From contig NZ_FNHL01000001.1 in the NCBI RefSeq assembly GCF_900103715.1, forward strand, positions 787,295 through 851,294: a stretch of DNA of 64,000 bases. Direction: 5' to 3'. The position numbers were made by a program, and so were the translations under genes. Of the stretch, positions 17,401 to 26,848 are shown one piece after another. Below the pieces are notes generated by a model. That model was not told where the DNA came from. It ran no database searches and was given only the letters and a program-made list of their open reading frames with translations. Numbering within the stretch: position 1 is the first letter of the stretch; each line of letters begins with the position of its first letter. The stretch is from Halogranum gelatinilyticum. Its GTDB lineage: Archaea; Halobacteriota; Halobacteria; Halobacteriales; Haloferacaceae.

Positions 17401-17831
17401 TATCGGTCCTTCCGTCGGGCGATGAGTCCGTGGATGGCCGCGAACTCGGCGAGGCTGAACCGCGAGCGGCCCTCGATGGCCTGTTGGACCTCCTGACCCG
17501 TCAAATCGACCTCGATGTTGGCGGCGATGGTGTCGACGTCGAGGACGGCGGTCGTCATGCCCATCAGGATGTGGTCGCGCAGTTCGAGGACGATACCGCG
17601 CTGGTCGGGGTAGCTCTCGGAGAGCGCGAGGACGGCGGCGGCCTCCTCGACCGAGAGGTCGGCCACGTCGCCGTCGACGATGGCTTCGACGGTCGCTTCG
17701 TCGAGGTCGGTTCCGGCGACGACGGCGTCGACACCGAGCGCGTCGACGACGGTGCGGAGTTCGTCGGCGTAGGTCGAAAGCAGCTCGTCCGGCGAGAGCG
17801 TCTCGGGCTCGTCGGCTGCGTCGTACAACAT
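17400..17831 (-). CDS. DUF5791-like haloarchaeal protein (143 aa)
   Basis: 143 residues, all-helical and acidic: two similar helical segments (DELLSTYADELRTVVDALGV; EEAAAVLALSESYPDQRGI) followed by EGRSRFSLAEFAAIHGLI. I recall this as the DUF5791 family of haloarchaea. No catalytic residues stand out. Its stop overlaps the start of the epimerase-like gene (TAATG). The downstream end of the eight-gene filament-like operon lies 117 bases upstream of its start, same strand. Confidence 0.7.
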   Translation of the reverse strand: MLYDAADEPETLSPDELLSTYADELRTVVDALGVDAVVAGTDLDEATVEAIVDGDVADLSVEEAAAVLALSESYPDQRGIVLELRDHILMGMTTAVLDVDTIAANIEVDLTGQEVQQAIEGRSRFSLAEFAAIHGLIARRKDR

Positions 17832-17948
17832 TGCCCGAGTCTCACGCCCCCGTGGGGAAAACGGTTACCACACGGTACGCGACTCGAACTCACAAGTCGG
17901 GGCCTCGCGGCCGACGGCCGACGGTCGACGGGAGACCGACGTGCCACA

Positions 17949-20900
17949 CTACTCGGCGTGACACGCGCGGTCGGCCCTTCCGTCGCCGGCTCGGACACAG
18001 CCCGGCCCGTCTTCCCATCCCGACGACCGTTCGTCGGCGTTGCCGTCGACGTCGCCGACCCAGCGGCCGCCCGGCGCGGCGGTGAACGCGGCGGCGTGCG
18101 CTTCGAAGGAGATCCGCTCGCTGCGACCCAGCCGCTCCGCGCTCCCGTCGTCGTCGACATCGAGCGTGACGGCCGAGCCGTCGCGGACGTACTGCAGCGT
18201 CGACCCGCTGCCGTCGCCCGTGCCGGTGTGTGCGCGGACGGTGAACCGCAGATACGAGCCTTCGACGGTGACCCACCAGAGGTTGACCGTCGCGTACCAG
18301 TAGCCCGGTGCGGGCGCGACGGGCAGTCCAGCGGGAACGCCGTCGACCGACTGGGACAGATACCGCTTCGCCCCGCGCTTTCCAGCCCCGGCGGCCGCGT
18401 CCTCGACGGCCTTCGTCGCGTACTTCTCGGCCGTCTTCCCGGCGTAGTCGCGGACGACGCTCCCCGTCTCGTTCGTCCGGTCGAGGGGGACGGCCGCCCG
18501 CCGACTGTTCACCTCTCGGCCGAGGGTGACGCGCAGCCGCGTCCGCAGCCGGTCGGTCTCGTGAGCGGTCAGGTCGTCGCGAGCGCGGACCTCGGCGGCC
18601 AGTGCCGCGGCGAACGAGCCGTTGGCGACGGCGAGCGCGCGGTGGCCCGTCCCGTCCCAGCGAGCCATCGCGTCGCCGACTGCGTTCCGGTACGCTCGCT
18701 CGGAGAGGCTCGTCTCGGCGACGACGACGCCGCGCGTCTCGCGGGCGACGGCGACGACCGACCCCTGCACCGACGCCTGAAGCCGGTCGCGACGGTCGCG
18801 CAGCGTCGCGTTGGCCGTCCGGTCGAGCGTCCGGTTCGCCGCGACGAGCGTGCTGCCCGCGCTCCGGAGGTCGACGGTCGGCTCCGAGCGGACCGTCGAC
18901 CCCAACACGTCCATCCCGTCGCCGTACGGGACGGCGAAGACGTTGATGTTGCGGGCGGCCAGCGGCCGGTAGCTGGCGTTCTCGGGGACGGCAGCGACGT
19001 GCTCGTTCGAGACGGTCGACAGCGTCAGATAGCCGGGCGAGCCGTCGGGGACGAGCGTGACGGTCTCGTTCGGCCCGCGATCGCCCACTGCGCGGTAGCC
19101 CACCGGCTCCACCTCGTCGCCCGCGTCGAGCGTCCGTGACGCGCCGTCGGCTGAGCCGAGCGCGGTGTCGCCGAGCGCGTCGTCGACGACGCCGCTCGTC
19201 TCGCGCTGGGCGTCCGCTCGCGCATCGAGTTCGGCGAGGACGCGGTCGAGGTAGGCGACGCGGGCGGCGACGCGTGCCCTGTCGGCGACGCCGTCGTAGC
19301 TGGCGGGCGCGTCGACGAGCGAGGCGCGCCGTTCGCGGAGCTTCGCGGCGAGCAGCGCGGGCGGGTTCGCCTCGCCGAGTGCGACGTCGCGCGTCGACAC
19401 GGTGACGGTGGTGCGACGGACGCGCTCGCGGAGGTCGGCGAGGTCGGCGTAGACCCACCGACGCAGGTCGTCGGGGCGGTCGCCGTGAAGTACCACCGTC
19501 TCGTCGTCGAGGCGGCCGTCGGCGACGCGGCGGGCGAGCGAATCGCGGTCGGCGTCGAGCAACCGGTCGGTCGCGCGGGCCGGGACTCCCGCGAGGTTCG
19601 GGCCGTCGAGCGCGCCACCGCGTTCGAAGGACGGCCGTACCGGCCGTTCGGGTGCTGTCCCGTCGGGGTCGTACTCCCCCGTGACAGTGACCCGAACGCG
19701 GTACTCGTCGCGCCACGCGCCCCGCGTCCGACGCGTCTCGTTGCCACGTCGCCAGGTTCGGACGACGCTGTGGTGCTCCGTGACGCGCCGACCGAAGGCT
19801 GCGAACCGCTCGCTGCCGACACGGCTGGCGGTCCCGGCGGGACCGTCGACGCGGTAGTGCGAGTCGTGGTCCTCGTCGACGAGCGTCCAGTTCGACCCCG
19901 GCGAGTCGGCCGCCGGTTCGTCGCCCGCGCGGAGCAGGTCGACGTCGGTTCGCAGACGTGTCTCGGTGCGGTACGAACCTCGAAGCGTCCCGGCGAACGA
20001 TCTGCCACTCCTTCCCGCCAGCAGGTCCGCGAAGGCGACGTCGGCGGTGCGGTTGACGCCGACCGTCATCGTCCGGTTCTCTCCCCGATTCGCCCCGGCG
20101 AGTTTCGGCGGCGCGCCGGTTCCCACCGGGTCGATTGGCGCAGGCGGGTAGGTCCGCTCCGTGACGCTCCCGAGCTTGCTCGACGTGACGGCGTGAGCGT
20201 CTTGGAGCGCGACGTGGCTTCTGGCCCACTGCAAGCCCCACCGAGCCTGCGGGTCGTCGCGGCCAAAGACGGCTCGCTGGGTCGCGAGCGCGCCGCCGTT
20301 GGCCGTCACCTCGACGTGGCGGTTGCCGAGAACGTTCGAGATTGGTGCGTTCGCCAGTTGCCCCGCGCTCCGCGCCCAGACGACCGGGGCGAGTCGGGCG
20401 GTCAGCTGGCGGCCGAGTCCCGGCCCGTCCTCCGGCTCGCGGTTCAGCCGCCGTTCGTACTCGGTCGTCCGCTGGTGGGCGAGGAGGACGGGCGTTCGGA
20501 CGGTCAGAACCACTGTCTCGGTCTCGCTGGCAACGACGGTTTCCCCGTCCGTCTCCGTGTCCCTGTTCGCCTCTGGCTCCCCGTCGTCCCCCGCATCGAT
20601 CGGCGGACGCCACGCCGTCGTCGTCAGATTCCGGACGGTCACGCGGAGTGCGGTGCCGTTCGCGGCCTGCTCGATACCGACCCGGCGTTTCGCCGCGGCG
20701 AGGTCGGCGGCGTCGTCGACCGGCGGCAGTGACGTCGCGGCGACGACGCCGGATGTCCGGACGCGCGTCGCACCGAGCTGTTCGTAGGCGGCGAGATAGA
20801 CGCGAATCCGGAGCGCGTCGCGGAACGGCGTCGACTCGTTGAGTGCGCGACCGGCGGGCGTGTCGGCCCGTTCCGTCACGGGATTCCGAGCAGCGTCGCG

Positions 20901-21098
20901 GGCGGCGTCTTTCACCGCCGACCGGAGCGCGCTCGATGTCGACGCCGAGGCGCGGTCCATCGCCGTCGCGACGCTGTCGTCGTGGCGGAGCGGCCCGCCA
21001 GTCGAGAGCGTCGTCGCGTAGGTCGCGCTGCTGACGAGGAGGAGGACGCCGAGGAGCGCGAAGGGAATCCGCGCCCGGCGGTCGTCGGCGAGTCTCAC
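17949..21098 (-). CDS. Large N-anchored surface protein of the filament-like operon (1049 aa)
   Basis: 1049 residues from GTG 21098, which overlaps the upstream stop (GTGA); another GTG lies at 21107. The N-terminus RLADDRRARIPFALLGVLLLV is a charged stretch followed by one membrane helix, as in type IV pilin-like precursors. The rest is extracellular-looking: acidic, Thr/Arg-rich, with many N-x-S/T sites (NRTA, NETR, NVTA-like) and no other clear membrane helix. No known enzymatic domain is seen. It is the last gene of the operon. Probably a cell-surface or tip/minor-pilin component; the function is unknown. Confidence 0.7.
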   Translation of the reverse strand: MRLADDRRARIPFALLGVLLLVSSATYATTLSTGGPLRHDDSVATAMDRASASTSSALRSAVKDAARDAARNPVTERADTPAGRALNESTPFRDALRIRVYLAAYEQLGATRVRTSGVVAATSLPPVDDAADLAAAKRRVGIEQAANGTALRVTVRNLTTTAWRPPIDAGDDGEPEANRDTETDGETVVASETETVVLTVRTPVLLAHQRTTEYERRLNREPEDGPGLGRQLTARLAPVVWARSAGQLANAPISNVLGNRHVEVTANGGALATQRAVFGRDDPQARWGLQWARSHVALQDAHAVTSSKLGSVTERTYPPAPIDPVGTGAPPKLAGANRGENRTMTVGVNRTADVAFADLLAGRSGRSFAGTLRGSYRTETRLRTDVDLLRAGDEPAADSPGSNWTLVDEDHDSHYRVDGPAGTASRVGSERFAAFGRRVTEHHSVVRTWRRGNETRRTRGAWRDEYRVRVTVTGEYDPDGTAPERPVRPSFERGGALDGPNLAGVPARATDRLLDADRDSLARRVADGRLDDETVVLHGDRPDDLRRWVYADLADLRERVRRTTVTVSTRDVALGEANPPALLAAKLRERRASLVDAPASYDGVADRARVAARVAYLDRVLAELDARADAQRETSGVVDDALGDTALGSADGASRTLDAGDEVEPVGYRAVGDRGPNETVTLVPDGSPGYLTLSTVSNEHVAAVPENASYRPLAARNINVFAVPYGDGMDVLGSTVRSEPTVDLRSAGSTLVAANRTLDRTANATLRDRRDRLQASVQGSVVAVARETRGVVVAETSLSERAYRNAVGDAMARWDGTGHRALAVANGSFAAALAAEVRARDDLTAHETDRLRTRLRVTLGREVNSRRAAVPLDRTNETGSVVRDYAGKTAEKYATKAVEDAAAGAGKRGAKRYLSQSVDGVPAGLPVAPAPGYWYATVNLWWVTVEGSYLRFTVRAHTGTGDGSGSTLQYVRDGSAVTLDVDDDGSAERLGRSERISFEAHAAAFTAAPGGRWVGDVDGNADERSSGWEDGPGCVRAGDGRADRACHAE

Positions 21099-22015
21099 GC
21101 CGACCACGTCCTGACGACGACGGTCACCTCGTCCACCCGCACGTCCGCGGCCGCCGCCTCGGGGGTGTCGTAGGCCTGCCGCAGGTCGTACTCGACCGCG
21201 CGGGCGACGGCGTCGGTCAGTCGCTCGTTGGCTGCCTCGGGATGAATCTCGCCGTCCCGGCCGACGACGTCGACGCCGAACAGCCGCCCCATCCGCCGGT
21301 AGCGGTACTCGGCGAACCGCGAGACGGGGTAGTCGCCGCGAAGCGCGAGCTGGAGGTCGTCGGCGGGGAACAGCCCCGCGACGACGCGTTCAGCGACAAC
21401 GGTGGCGACGGCGGTGAACCGTTCGTCTTCCTCTGCTCCTTCCGCGGCGTCGACCGCGTCGCTCCGTGCCGACGGCAGCCCGCTCGGGACCGTTACTCGG
21501 GTCGCGTGAACCGCGGCGTCCGGCGGCGGCGACGAGCCGACCGTCACACAGCCGCGGAACTGTGAGCCTCGGTGCGGCTGCCACCGAGTCACGACCTGGA
21601 CGGCCGTCTCCGTTCGTCCTGCCTTCCCCGTTCGACTCCCGCGCTCTACCTCGGCGGCGACCCGCTGACTGACCGCCGCCCGCAACCCGTCGCGGGTGTG
21701 CGTGAGCCGGTCGCCGCCGACCGCGACGCCGCCGACCGCGGCCTCGGCGAGGAGTGTCGCGGGCGTCCCGCGGGCGGTCCGGTCGAACTCGGGACCCTCG
21801 GCCGTCGGGAACGCGACGACCGCTTCGTCGGCCCGGCGCGCGCCGGGCGACAGGCTGTAGTTCACCGTCGCGGTCGTCGTCGTGAGCAGCGTCGCGACGG
21901 CGTCGGCCTCGGTCTCTCCGGTCGGCTGGGTCGCCTCGGGGACCGTCACGAGCGTCACGGCCGACGCACTGACGAGCAGGAGACACAGCCCGACGTCGAG
22001 TGCCGCGCTCGTCAT
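21095..22015 (-). CDS. N-anchored protein of the filament-like operon (306 aa)
   Basis: 306 residues from ATG 22015, which overlaps the upstream stop (ATGA, 22012-22015). Starts MTSAALDVGLCLLLVSASAV, a single N-terminal membrane helix with almost no cytoplasmic part, then an extracytoplasmic domain with two lone cysteines besides the one in the helix (FRGCVTVG is one of them). The C-terminal VDEVTVVVRTWSA is a beta strand typical of pseudopilin-like tails. No family-level function is known to me. It overlaps the 1049-aa gene by 4 bases. Confidence 0.7.
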   Translation of the reverse strand: MTSAALDVGLCLLLVSASAVTLVTVPEATQPTGETEADAVATLLTTTTATVNYSLSPGARRADEAVVAFPTAEGPEFDRTARGTPATLLAEAAVGGVAVGGDRLTHTRDGLRAAVSQRVAAEVERGSRTGKAGRTETAVQVVTRWQPHRGSQFRGCVTVGSSPPPDAAVHATRVTVPSGLPSARSDAVDAAEGAEEDERFTAVATVVAERVVAGLFPADDLQLALRGDYPVSRFAEYRYRRMGRLFGVDVVGRDGEIHPEAANERLTDAVARAVEYDLRQAYDTPEAAAADVRVDEVTVVVRTWSA

Positions 22016-22422
22016 CGCCAGACCACCACCTGCAGCCGGCCGGGCCGTATCTGTCCCGAGCCGACTCGGACGCCGACGCGTCGGCTTGCCGTCTGTGTCG
22101 CCTCGTCCTCCGGCGGCGTCGGTCCCGCGGTCCACCGCTGGCCGTCCGCGCGGACGCTGACGTGCAGTCCGTAGCCGTCGGGACCGGCGTCCAGTGCGCG
22201 CTCCTCACGGACGGGGTCGAGGATGCCCGTCGTCGATATCGCGTGCTCGACGCGGTCGAGCGTCGGCCCGGCCACGTCGCGCTCGCTCCCGAGCGACGTT
22301 GTCACGTCCGAGAGCACGCCAGCGTAGAGGCTCACACCTACGCAGACGGCAAACAGCGCGACGAGCGCGACGACCGGCTCGGTCTGGCCGCGAGTCTCCT
22401 CAGGCGTCGACCAGCGTGACAT
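22012..22422 (-). CDS. Pilin-like protein with class III-type signal (136 aa)
   Basis: 136 residues. The N-terminus MSRWSTPEETRGQTEPVVAL continues as a hydrophobic stretch (VALFAVCVGVSLYAGVL). A charged leader, an RG pair, then Q-x-E before the helix is like archaellin and pilin precursors cleaved by the prepilin peptidase PibD after the glycine. The mature part (~120 residues) is a small beta-rich domain. The 23-base overlap with the gene upstream means tight coupling. A structural or minor pilin is the best guess. Confidence 0.7.
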   Translation of the reverse strand: MSRWSTPEETRGQTEPVVALVALFAVCVGVSLYAGVLSDVTTSLGSERDVAGPTLDRVEHAISTTGILDPVREERALDAGPDGYGLHVSVRADGQRWTAGPTPPEDEATQTASRRVGVRVGSGQIRPGRLQVVVWR

Positions 22423-22870
22423 CCGTCTCCCCCCACGAGACGCGCCGGACGACGAGCGTCCGGTCGACCGTTTCCCACGTCGGTTCGCGCGTCCGCGCCT
22501 CCACGACCGCCTGGTGGAACGCTCGCTCGGACTCGAAGACGGTCGACGGCGGCTGACCGTAGAGCACCCGTTGGAGTGCCGAGCCGTCGGCCACGGGCGT
22601 CACCGGGCCGAACGCGTAGGCCGCGTGGACCGTCCCGGCGTCGTTCCGCAGGCTCACTCGGTGCGGGCCGAGTTTGACCGCACTCGCGTCGAGCGGATGT
22701 TCGGCCGTCGCGACGTGGTCGCCCGCGGCGAGTCGGTCGACCGTGTTGGCGACGGCGTTCGCGTCCGGCGGCGGCGTCGTCGGCAGCGACGAGACGACCC
22801 CGAGCAGCGCGACCCCCGCGAGTGCGAGTCCGATCCAGCTGTACCAGGCGTCGAGTGGCACGTCAAACAT
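22400..22870 (-). CDS. N-anchored pseudopilin-like protein (156 aa)
   Basis: 156 residues. Starts MFDVPLDAWYSWIGLALAGV, a short leader and one membrane helix ending near residue 30 (VVSSLPTTPPP), followed by a ~120-residue domain with conserved-looking VKLGPHRVSLRNDAG. There is no RG-Q style cleavage site, so it may keep its leader. A gap of 34 bases separates it from the TadC-like gene upstream, the largest gap between these two blocks of the operon. Function unknown. Confidence 0.65.
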   Translation of the reverse strand: MFDVPLDAWYSWIGLALAGVALLGVVSSLPTTPPPDANAVANTVDRLAAGDHVATAEHPLDASAVKLGPHRVSLRNDAGTVHAAYAFGPVTPVADGSALQRVLYGQPPSTVFESERAFHQAVVEARTREPTWETVDRTLVVRRVSWGETDVTLVDA

Positions 22871-22904
22871 GGGCTGGGGTGGCCGCGTCTCCGTATTTAA
22901 ACTC

Positions 22905-24752
22905 TCAGACCAGTAATCCCGCGGCGACGACGGCGGTGAGGTAGGTCGTCGTCGCCGCCAGGAGTGCCAGCCCGACGCGGTAGCCGACGAGCGCGAGGTC
23001 GACGCCGTGCTCTAGTCCCACTGCGAGCGCGGTTAGGACGGCCGCGAGGACGAGCACGTAGACGCCGACGGCCGTCCCGAGCGCGCCGGTCGCGAGCGGG
23101 TCTGCCGCGGCCGCGAGCGAATCCGCGGAGGCAGACGTCGCGGCCGACGTCGCCGACCCACCGAGCCGTCCGCCCTCGCCGCCTGCGTCGACGCTTCCCA
23201 TCCGGTCGGCGAGCGTCACGGTCGCACCGCCGACGAGCGGCGCGAAGACCGCGGCGGTGTTCGCGAGCGTGCTCGTGACGGCAGCCAGTTCCTGGCGCGC
23301 CTCGCGGTCGACTTCCCGGAGCGATTCGAGCTGGTCGGCCATCGCGACGATGGCACTCCCGGCGGGCTTTCCCTGGGTCGCTGCGAGCGCGAGAAACGCG
23401 GCCATCCCACGGGCGCGGTCGCTCGGTACGTTCGAGAGCGCGCCGTGGCGGCCGAGGAAGGCGTCGCGGACGCCGACGCGGAGGGTCCGCTGGACGCGGA
23501 CGGCGTCGTCGAGGAGGTCGCCGGTCGCGCCGCCGACCTCGTCGCCCGCGTGGACGAGTGCGGTCTCGACCGCCGTCCCCTCCGCGACGCGTCGGCCGAC
23601 GAGGTAGAGCGCGTCCGGGAGACTCGACTCGACGGCGCGGACGTGGTCGCGGACGGCCTTCACCGGATAGAAGCGGACCGCGAGTGCCACGCCGACACCG
23701 CCGCCGACGCTGGCGACGGCTCCCGCCCAGCCGACGAGCGTCGAGCCGACGAGCCAGCCCGCCGCTGCGGCGACCGCGCCAGCGACCAGCGCGCGCCACG
23801 GCCGGGTGGGGACGTCGGGATGGCTGCGGGAGACGCGCGGCGGCGGGAACGCGACCGGCCGACGGAGCAGGAGCCATCCAGCGGCCGCGACGAGTGCCAG
23901 CGGCAGGAGCACGTCGTAGAGCACGACGACGACGGGGAGCGAGACGGGGACGCCGGCGACGCGTGCCGCCGGGAGGACGCCGACGAGTGCCAGCGGCAGG
24001 AGGACGCCGAAGGCGTAGACGGCGGTGGCTGGCCCACGGATTTCGGCGGCGAACGTCGCCATCCGCTCGCGGGTTCCGTCGAGGACCGCCGAGAGTGCCC
24101 GGTCCAGCGAGCGGGCGCGTTCGTCGTCCGGGGCCGACGCACTCGCCGTCAGGAGCGCGACGGACCGGTCGAGCGCGGGAAACCACTCGGACCACTCGCG
24201 GGCGAAGCCGTCGAACCCGCTCTGTGGCGTCCCGGTCGCCCGGCGGACGTGCTCGGCGAGGCTGTCGGCGAGCGGTCCCTCGCCGGTCCGTGCCGCGAAC
24301 CGCGCCGCCCGCTCGGCCGTCGGGTCGATACGTAATCGGAGGACCGCACGGCCGACGAGTCCGGCCGTCGCCCCCAGCGCGCGCGTCCGTCTCGCACTCG
24401 CCGCGAGGACCGGCGCGCGGTGGACGCCGTGGGCCGCGAGACCGGCGGACGCGAGCGCGACGGACCCCACGAGACCGAGGGAGGTTGGGGAGCCGAGAGA
24501 ACCGAGAGCACCAAGAGAGCCGACGGCAACGCCCGCGACGACGACCCCGAGCACACCGCAGACGACGGCGGCTCCGTAGCCCGCGCGGACGACGGTCTCC
24601 GCTCGGACGTCGGTGTCGAGATAGCCGAGCGAGCGGACGAGTTCCGTGCTCGGGTCGACCGGCCACGGATAGAGGCGAGCGAGCGTCTGCAGCAGCGTCC
24701 CCGTCGCCAGCGCGACGAGTCCGCGCTCCGACCCGGCTGCGTGCGCACTCAT
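22905..24752 (-). CDS. Type II/IV secretion system F (TadC-like) membrane protein
   Basis: 615 residues from ATG 24752, overlapping the ATPase stop (ATGA). It has two copies of the GspF/TadC helical unit: residues ~110-290 and ~350-540. The second includes FYPVKAVRDHVRAVESSLPD then ALYLVGRRVAEGTAVETAL, and a LAATQGKPAGSAIVAMADQLESL stretch, the usual T2SSF signature. About eight to nine membrane segments are seen. In known machines this protein is the inner-membrane platform that couples the ATPase to pilin insertion. Loop regions are Gly/Ser/Ala-rich. Confidence 0.85.
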   Translation of the reverse strand: MSAHAAGSERGLVALATGTLLQTLARLYPWPVDPSTELVRSLGYLDTDVRAETVVRAGYGAAVVCGVLGVVVAGVAVGSLGALGSLGSPTSLGLVGSVALASAGLAAHGVHRAPVLAASARRTRALGATAGLVGRAVLRLRIDPTAERAARFAARTGEGPLADSLAEHVRRATGTPQSGFDGFAREWSEWFPALDRSVALLTASASAPDDERARSLDRALSAVLDGTRERMATFAAEIRGPATAVYAFGVLLPLALVGVLPAARVAGVPVSLPVVVVLYDVLLPLALVAAAGWLLLRRPVAFPPPRVSRSHPDVPTRPWRALVAGAVAAAAGWLVGSTLVGWAGAVASVGGGVGVALAVRFYPVKAVRDHVRAVESSLPDALYLVGRRVAEGTAVETALVHAGDEVGGATGDLLDDAVRVQRTLRVGVRDAFLGRHGALSNVPSDRARGMAAFLALAATQGKPAGSAIVAMADQLESLREVDREARQELAAVTSTLANTAAVFAPLVGGATVTLADRMGSVDAGGEGGRLGGSATSAATSASADSLAAAADPLATGALGTAVGVYVLVLAAVLTALAVGLEHGVDLALVGYRVGLALLAATTTYLTAVVAAGLLV

Positions 24753-26794
24753 CGTTTGCGACCCCTTCCCCGACCCCGGTACGCCGCCACGACGTCGTCC
24801 GGGCGCGTCCGGCCGGTCGTCGCCAACGCCGCCAGCCCTTTCTCGCGCTCGTCGAGCAGTCTCCGCAGGTCCGCGTAGGACTCGTCGGCACGGGTGAGGT
24901 CGGCGACGAGCGTGCTGTTGCCGCGGGCGACCGTCCCGGTCGGCTCCAGGCCGTAACCCGTGCGCTCGAACAGCGACGCGAACCGGACGCCGTCGTCGGT
25001 CGTCCGCACCTCCTCGATGCTGGCGACGTGTCGGGAGTCGCCCGCAGCGCAGGTCACGAGCAGGTCGGTCGCGCCGAAGGAGGACTCCGGCACGTCGAGA
25101 TCCGAGACGACCCGCTCGCGGACCGCCTGCCCTCCGTCGCCGTGGATGGTCCCGAGGACCGCACTCCCGCTCGCGCCGACGCGCATCGCCTCGTAGAGCG
25201 TCGCGGCCTCCTCCCCGCGGACCTCGCCGACGACGAGGGCACCTTCGCCGAGTCGGAGCGCGGTCCGGAGTGCCTCCGTCGGCGTCAGCGCGGCCCCGTC
25301 GTCGCTGCCCGCGTAGAGCGGCTGAACGTCGCGGCCCTGCGTCTGCAACGCGTCGACCGGCAACTCGGGGGTGTCCTCGATGGTGACCGTCCGGGTCCGC
25401 GCGGGCAGTTCCCAGAGGAGCGCGCCGAGCAGCGTCGTCTTGCCCGCGCCGCGCGCGCCAGCGACGAGACCGGCGGCGGCGCGTTCGACGGCGACAGAGA
25501 GCACCGCCGCCGCGTCGGCCGGGAGCGTGTCGTTGGCGACGAGTGCCGGAAGCGTCCACGCCTCGGCGTCGTGTCGGCGGAAGGCGAACCCGAGTCCGTC
25601 GCTGGCGGGCGCGCTCACGCCAGCGACACGGACGCTGCCAGCCTCGCCGTCGACTGCGGCGTTCTCGCCCACGTCGACCACGGCGTCGATGGTCGGCGTC
25701 GCCCGGGAGAAGGGCTTGCCGCTCGTCCGTCGGAAGCGCGAGGCGAGCGTCGCCACCCCGCCGGGCGTCAGCCGGACGTTCGTCGGGACCGTCTCGCCGT
25801 CGACGGTGACGCGGACCGGGTTCTCGGTCACGGGGGCGGTGACGAAGACGTCGGAGACGCGCGGGTCGGCGAAGGGGTCTTCGAGCACGCCGTGGCCGCG
25901 GGTGTAGGTCGCGAGTTCGCCCGCCAGCGTCTCGACCGGCTCGTCGTCGTCGGCGACGGCTCGGACCGCCCGCCCCGGTGCGCGAGTCCCGCCTTCGACG
26001 CCGCCGTGTGCCAGCCGTTCTTCGGCGGCCGCGAGCGTCCGCGTCGACCGGTCGTCGAGCGTGTGTGCGACGGGTTCGAGATGATACTCGCGGCCGTCCC
26101 CCGCGCGGTCGTAGAGTCTGACGGTCGCTCCCGTGTCGAGCGACCAGCGGTCGACGAGCGTGGCGTCCGGCGGCGTCGCGAGTCGGACGTGCGCGCGGGC
26201 GACGGTCGGACCGACGAACGGGGCGAGCGCGTGGCCGTATCTCCCGACATCCGCCTTGTCGGCGGTGTCGTCATGATCGGTGTCGGTGTCACGGTCGCTG
26301 TCGTCGTCTCCGACGCCACCGTCGTTGCCGTCGCCGTCGCCGCCGCCGACAGCGGCAGCGACCTCTGCCAGCCCCGTCTCGGCGGCGATAGTCGCCGTCG
26401 CGTCGGCCCGGCCGCGGGCGTCGTGGGCTGCCCCGAGCGGGTCACGCCGGGCGCGCTCGGCGAGCCGTTCGTCGTGGAAGGCGGCGCGTTCGACGAACCG
26501 ACCGGCGGCGAGCAGGAGTGCTGCGGCTCGGTCCGCGTAGGTCCGCTCGCGGCCGCCGGAGACGCTCCGGACCACGTCGGCGTCGCGGTCTGCGAGTGCG
26601 TCGACGACGGTCGCTCGGCACTCCGGCGACGCTGCGAGGTCGCCACGGCCGGGACAGCCGTCGGCGTCGACGACGAGTTCCACCCGGTCGCCGACGGCGG
26701 TCCCCGTCGGCTCCTCGAAAGAGCAGAGACACTGACAGTCGGCCGTCGACGCGCCGTGGAAGCGGTCGGTGAGGTCGGACAGACGCGAGAGCAT
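24749..26794 (-). CDS. Type II/IV secretion system ATPase (GspE/TadA-like)
   Basis: 681 residues. Motifs: Walker A GARGAGKTT (446-454), Asp box TIEDTPEL (471-478), Walker B ALVVGEVRGEE (519-529), His box TIHGDG (549-554). This is a complete secretion hexamer ATPase that drives assembly of pili, archaella or Tad machines. N-terminal residues 1-60 hold five cysteines (20, 22, 24, 47, 59), unusual for a haloarchaeal protein and suggesting a metal site. Residues 150-182 are a Gly/Asp linker. A gap of 54 bases separates it from the small gene upstream. Confidence 0.9.
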   Translation of the reverse strand: MLSRLSDLTDRFHGASTADCQCLCSFEEPTGTAVGDRVELVVDADGCPGRGDLAASPECRATVVDALADRDADVVRSVSGGRERTYADRAAALLLAAGRFVERAAFHDERLAERARRDPLGAAHDARGRADATATIAAETGLAEVAAAVGGGDGDGNDGGVGDDDSDRDTDTDHDDTADKADVGRYGHALAPFVGPTVARAHVRLATPPDATLVDRWSLDTGATVRLYDRAGDGREYHLEPVAHTLDDRSTRTLAAAEERLAHGGVEGGTRAPGRAVRAVADDDEPVETLAGELATYTRGHGVLEDPFADPRVSDVFVTAPVTENPVRVTVDGETVPTNVRLTPGGVATLASRFRRTSGKPFSRATPTIDAVVDVGENAAVDGEAGSVRVAGVSAPASDGLGFAFRRHDAEAWTLPALVANDTLPADAAAVLSVAVERAAAGLVAGARGAGKTTLLGALLWELPARTRTVTIEDTPELPVDALQTQGRDVQPLYAGSDDGAALTPTEALRTALRLGEGALVVGEVRGEEAATLYEAMRVGASGSAVLGTIHGDGGQAVRERVVSDLDVPESSFGATDLLVTCAAGDSRHVASIEEVRTTDDGVRFASLFERTGYGLEPTGTVARGNSTLVADLTRADESYADLRRLLDEREKGLAALATTGRTRPDDVVAAYRGRGRGRKR

Positions 26795-26848
26795 GGGCCG
26801 CGGTGGCCGCGGCTTCGTACTTGAAGCTGTGGTCGGACGTCCGGTGTC

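Noticed and set aside
17890-20613. 907-codon minus-strand frame
   Set aside because: Out of frame with the 1049-aa gene; Arg-rich, unlike acidic halophile proteins.
20342-20842. Arg-rich plus-strand frame inside the 1049-aa gene
   Set aside because: Antisense shadow, no start signal, composition not haloarchaeal.
23558-26824. 1088-codon open frame on the plus strand
   Set aside because: Shadow of the ATPase and TadC genes; composition is Arg/Pro/Gly-rich and no motif is seen.
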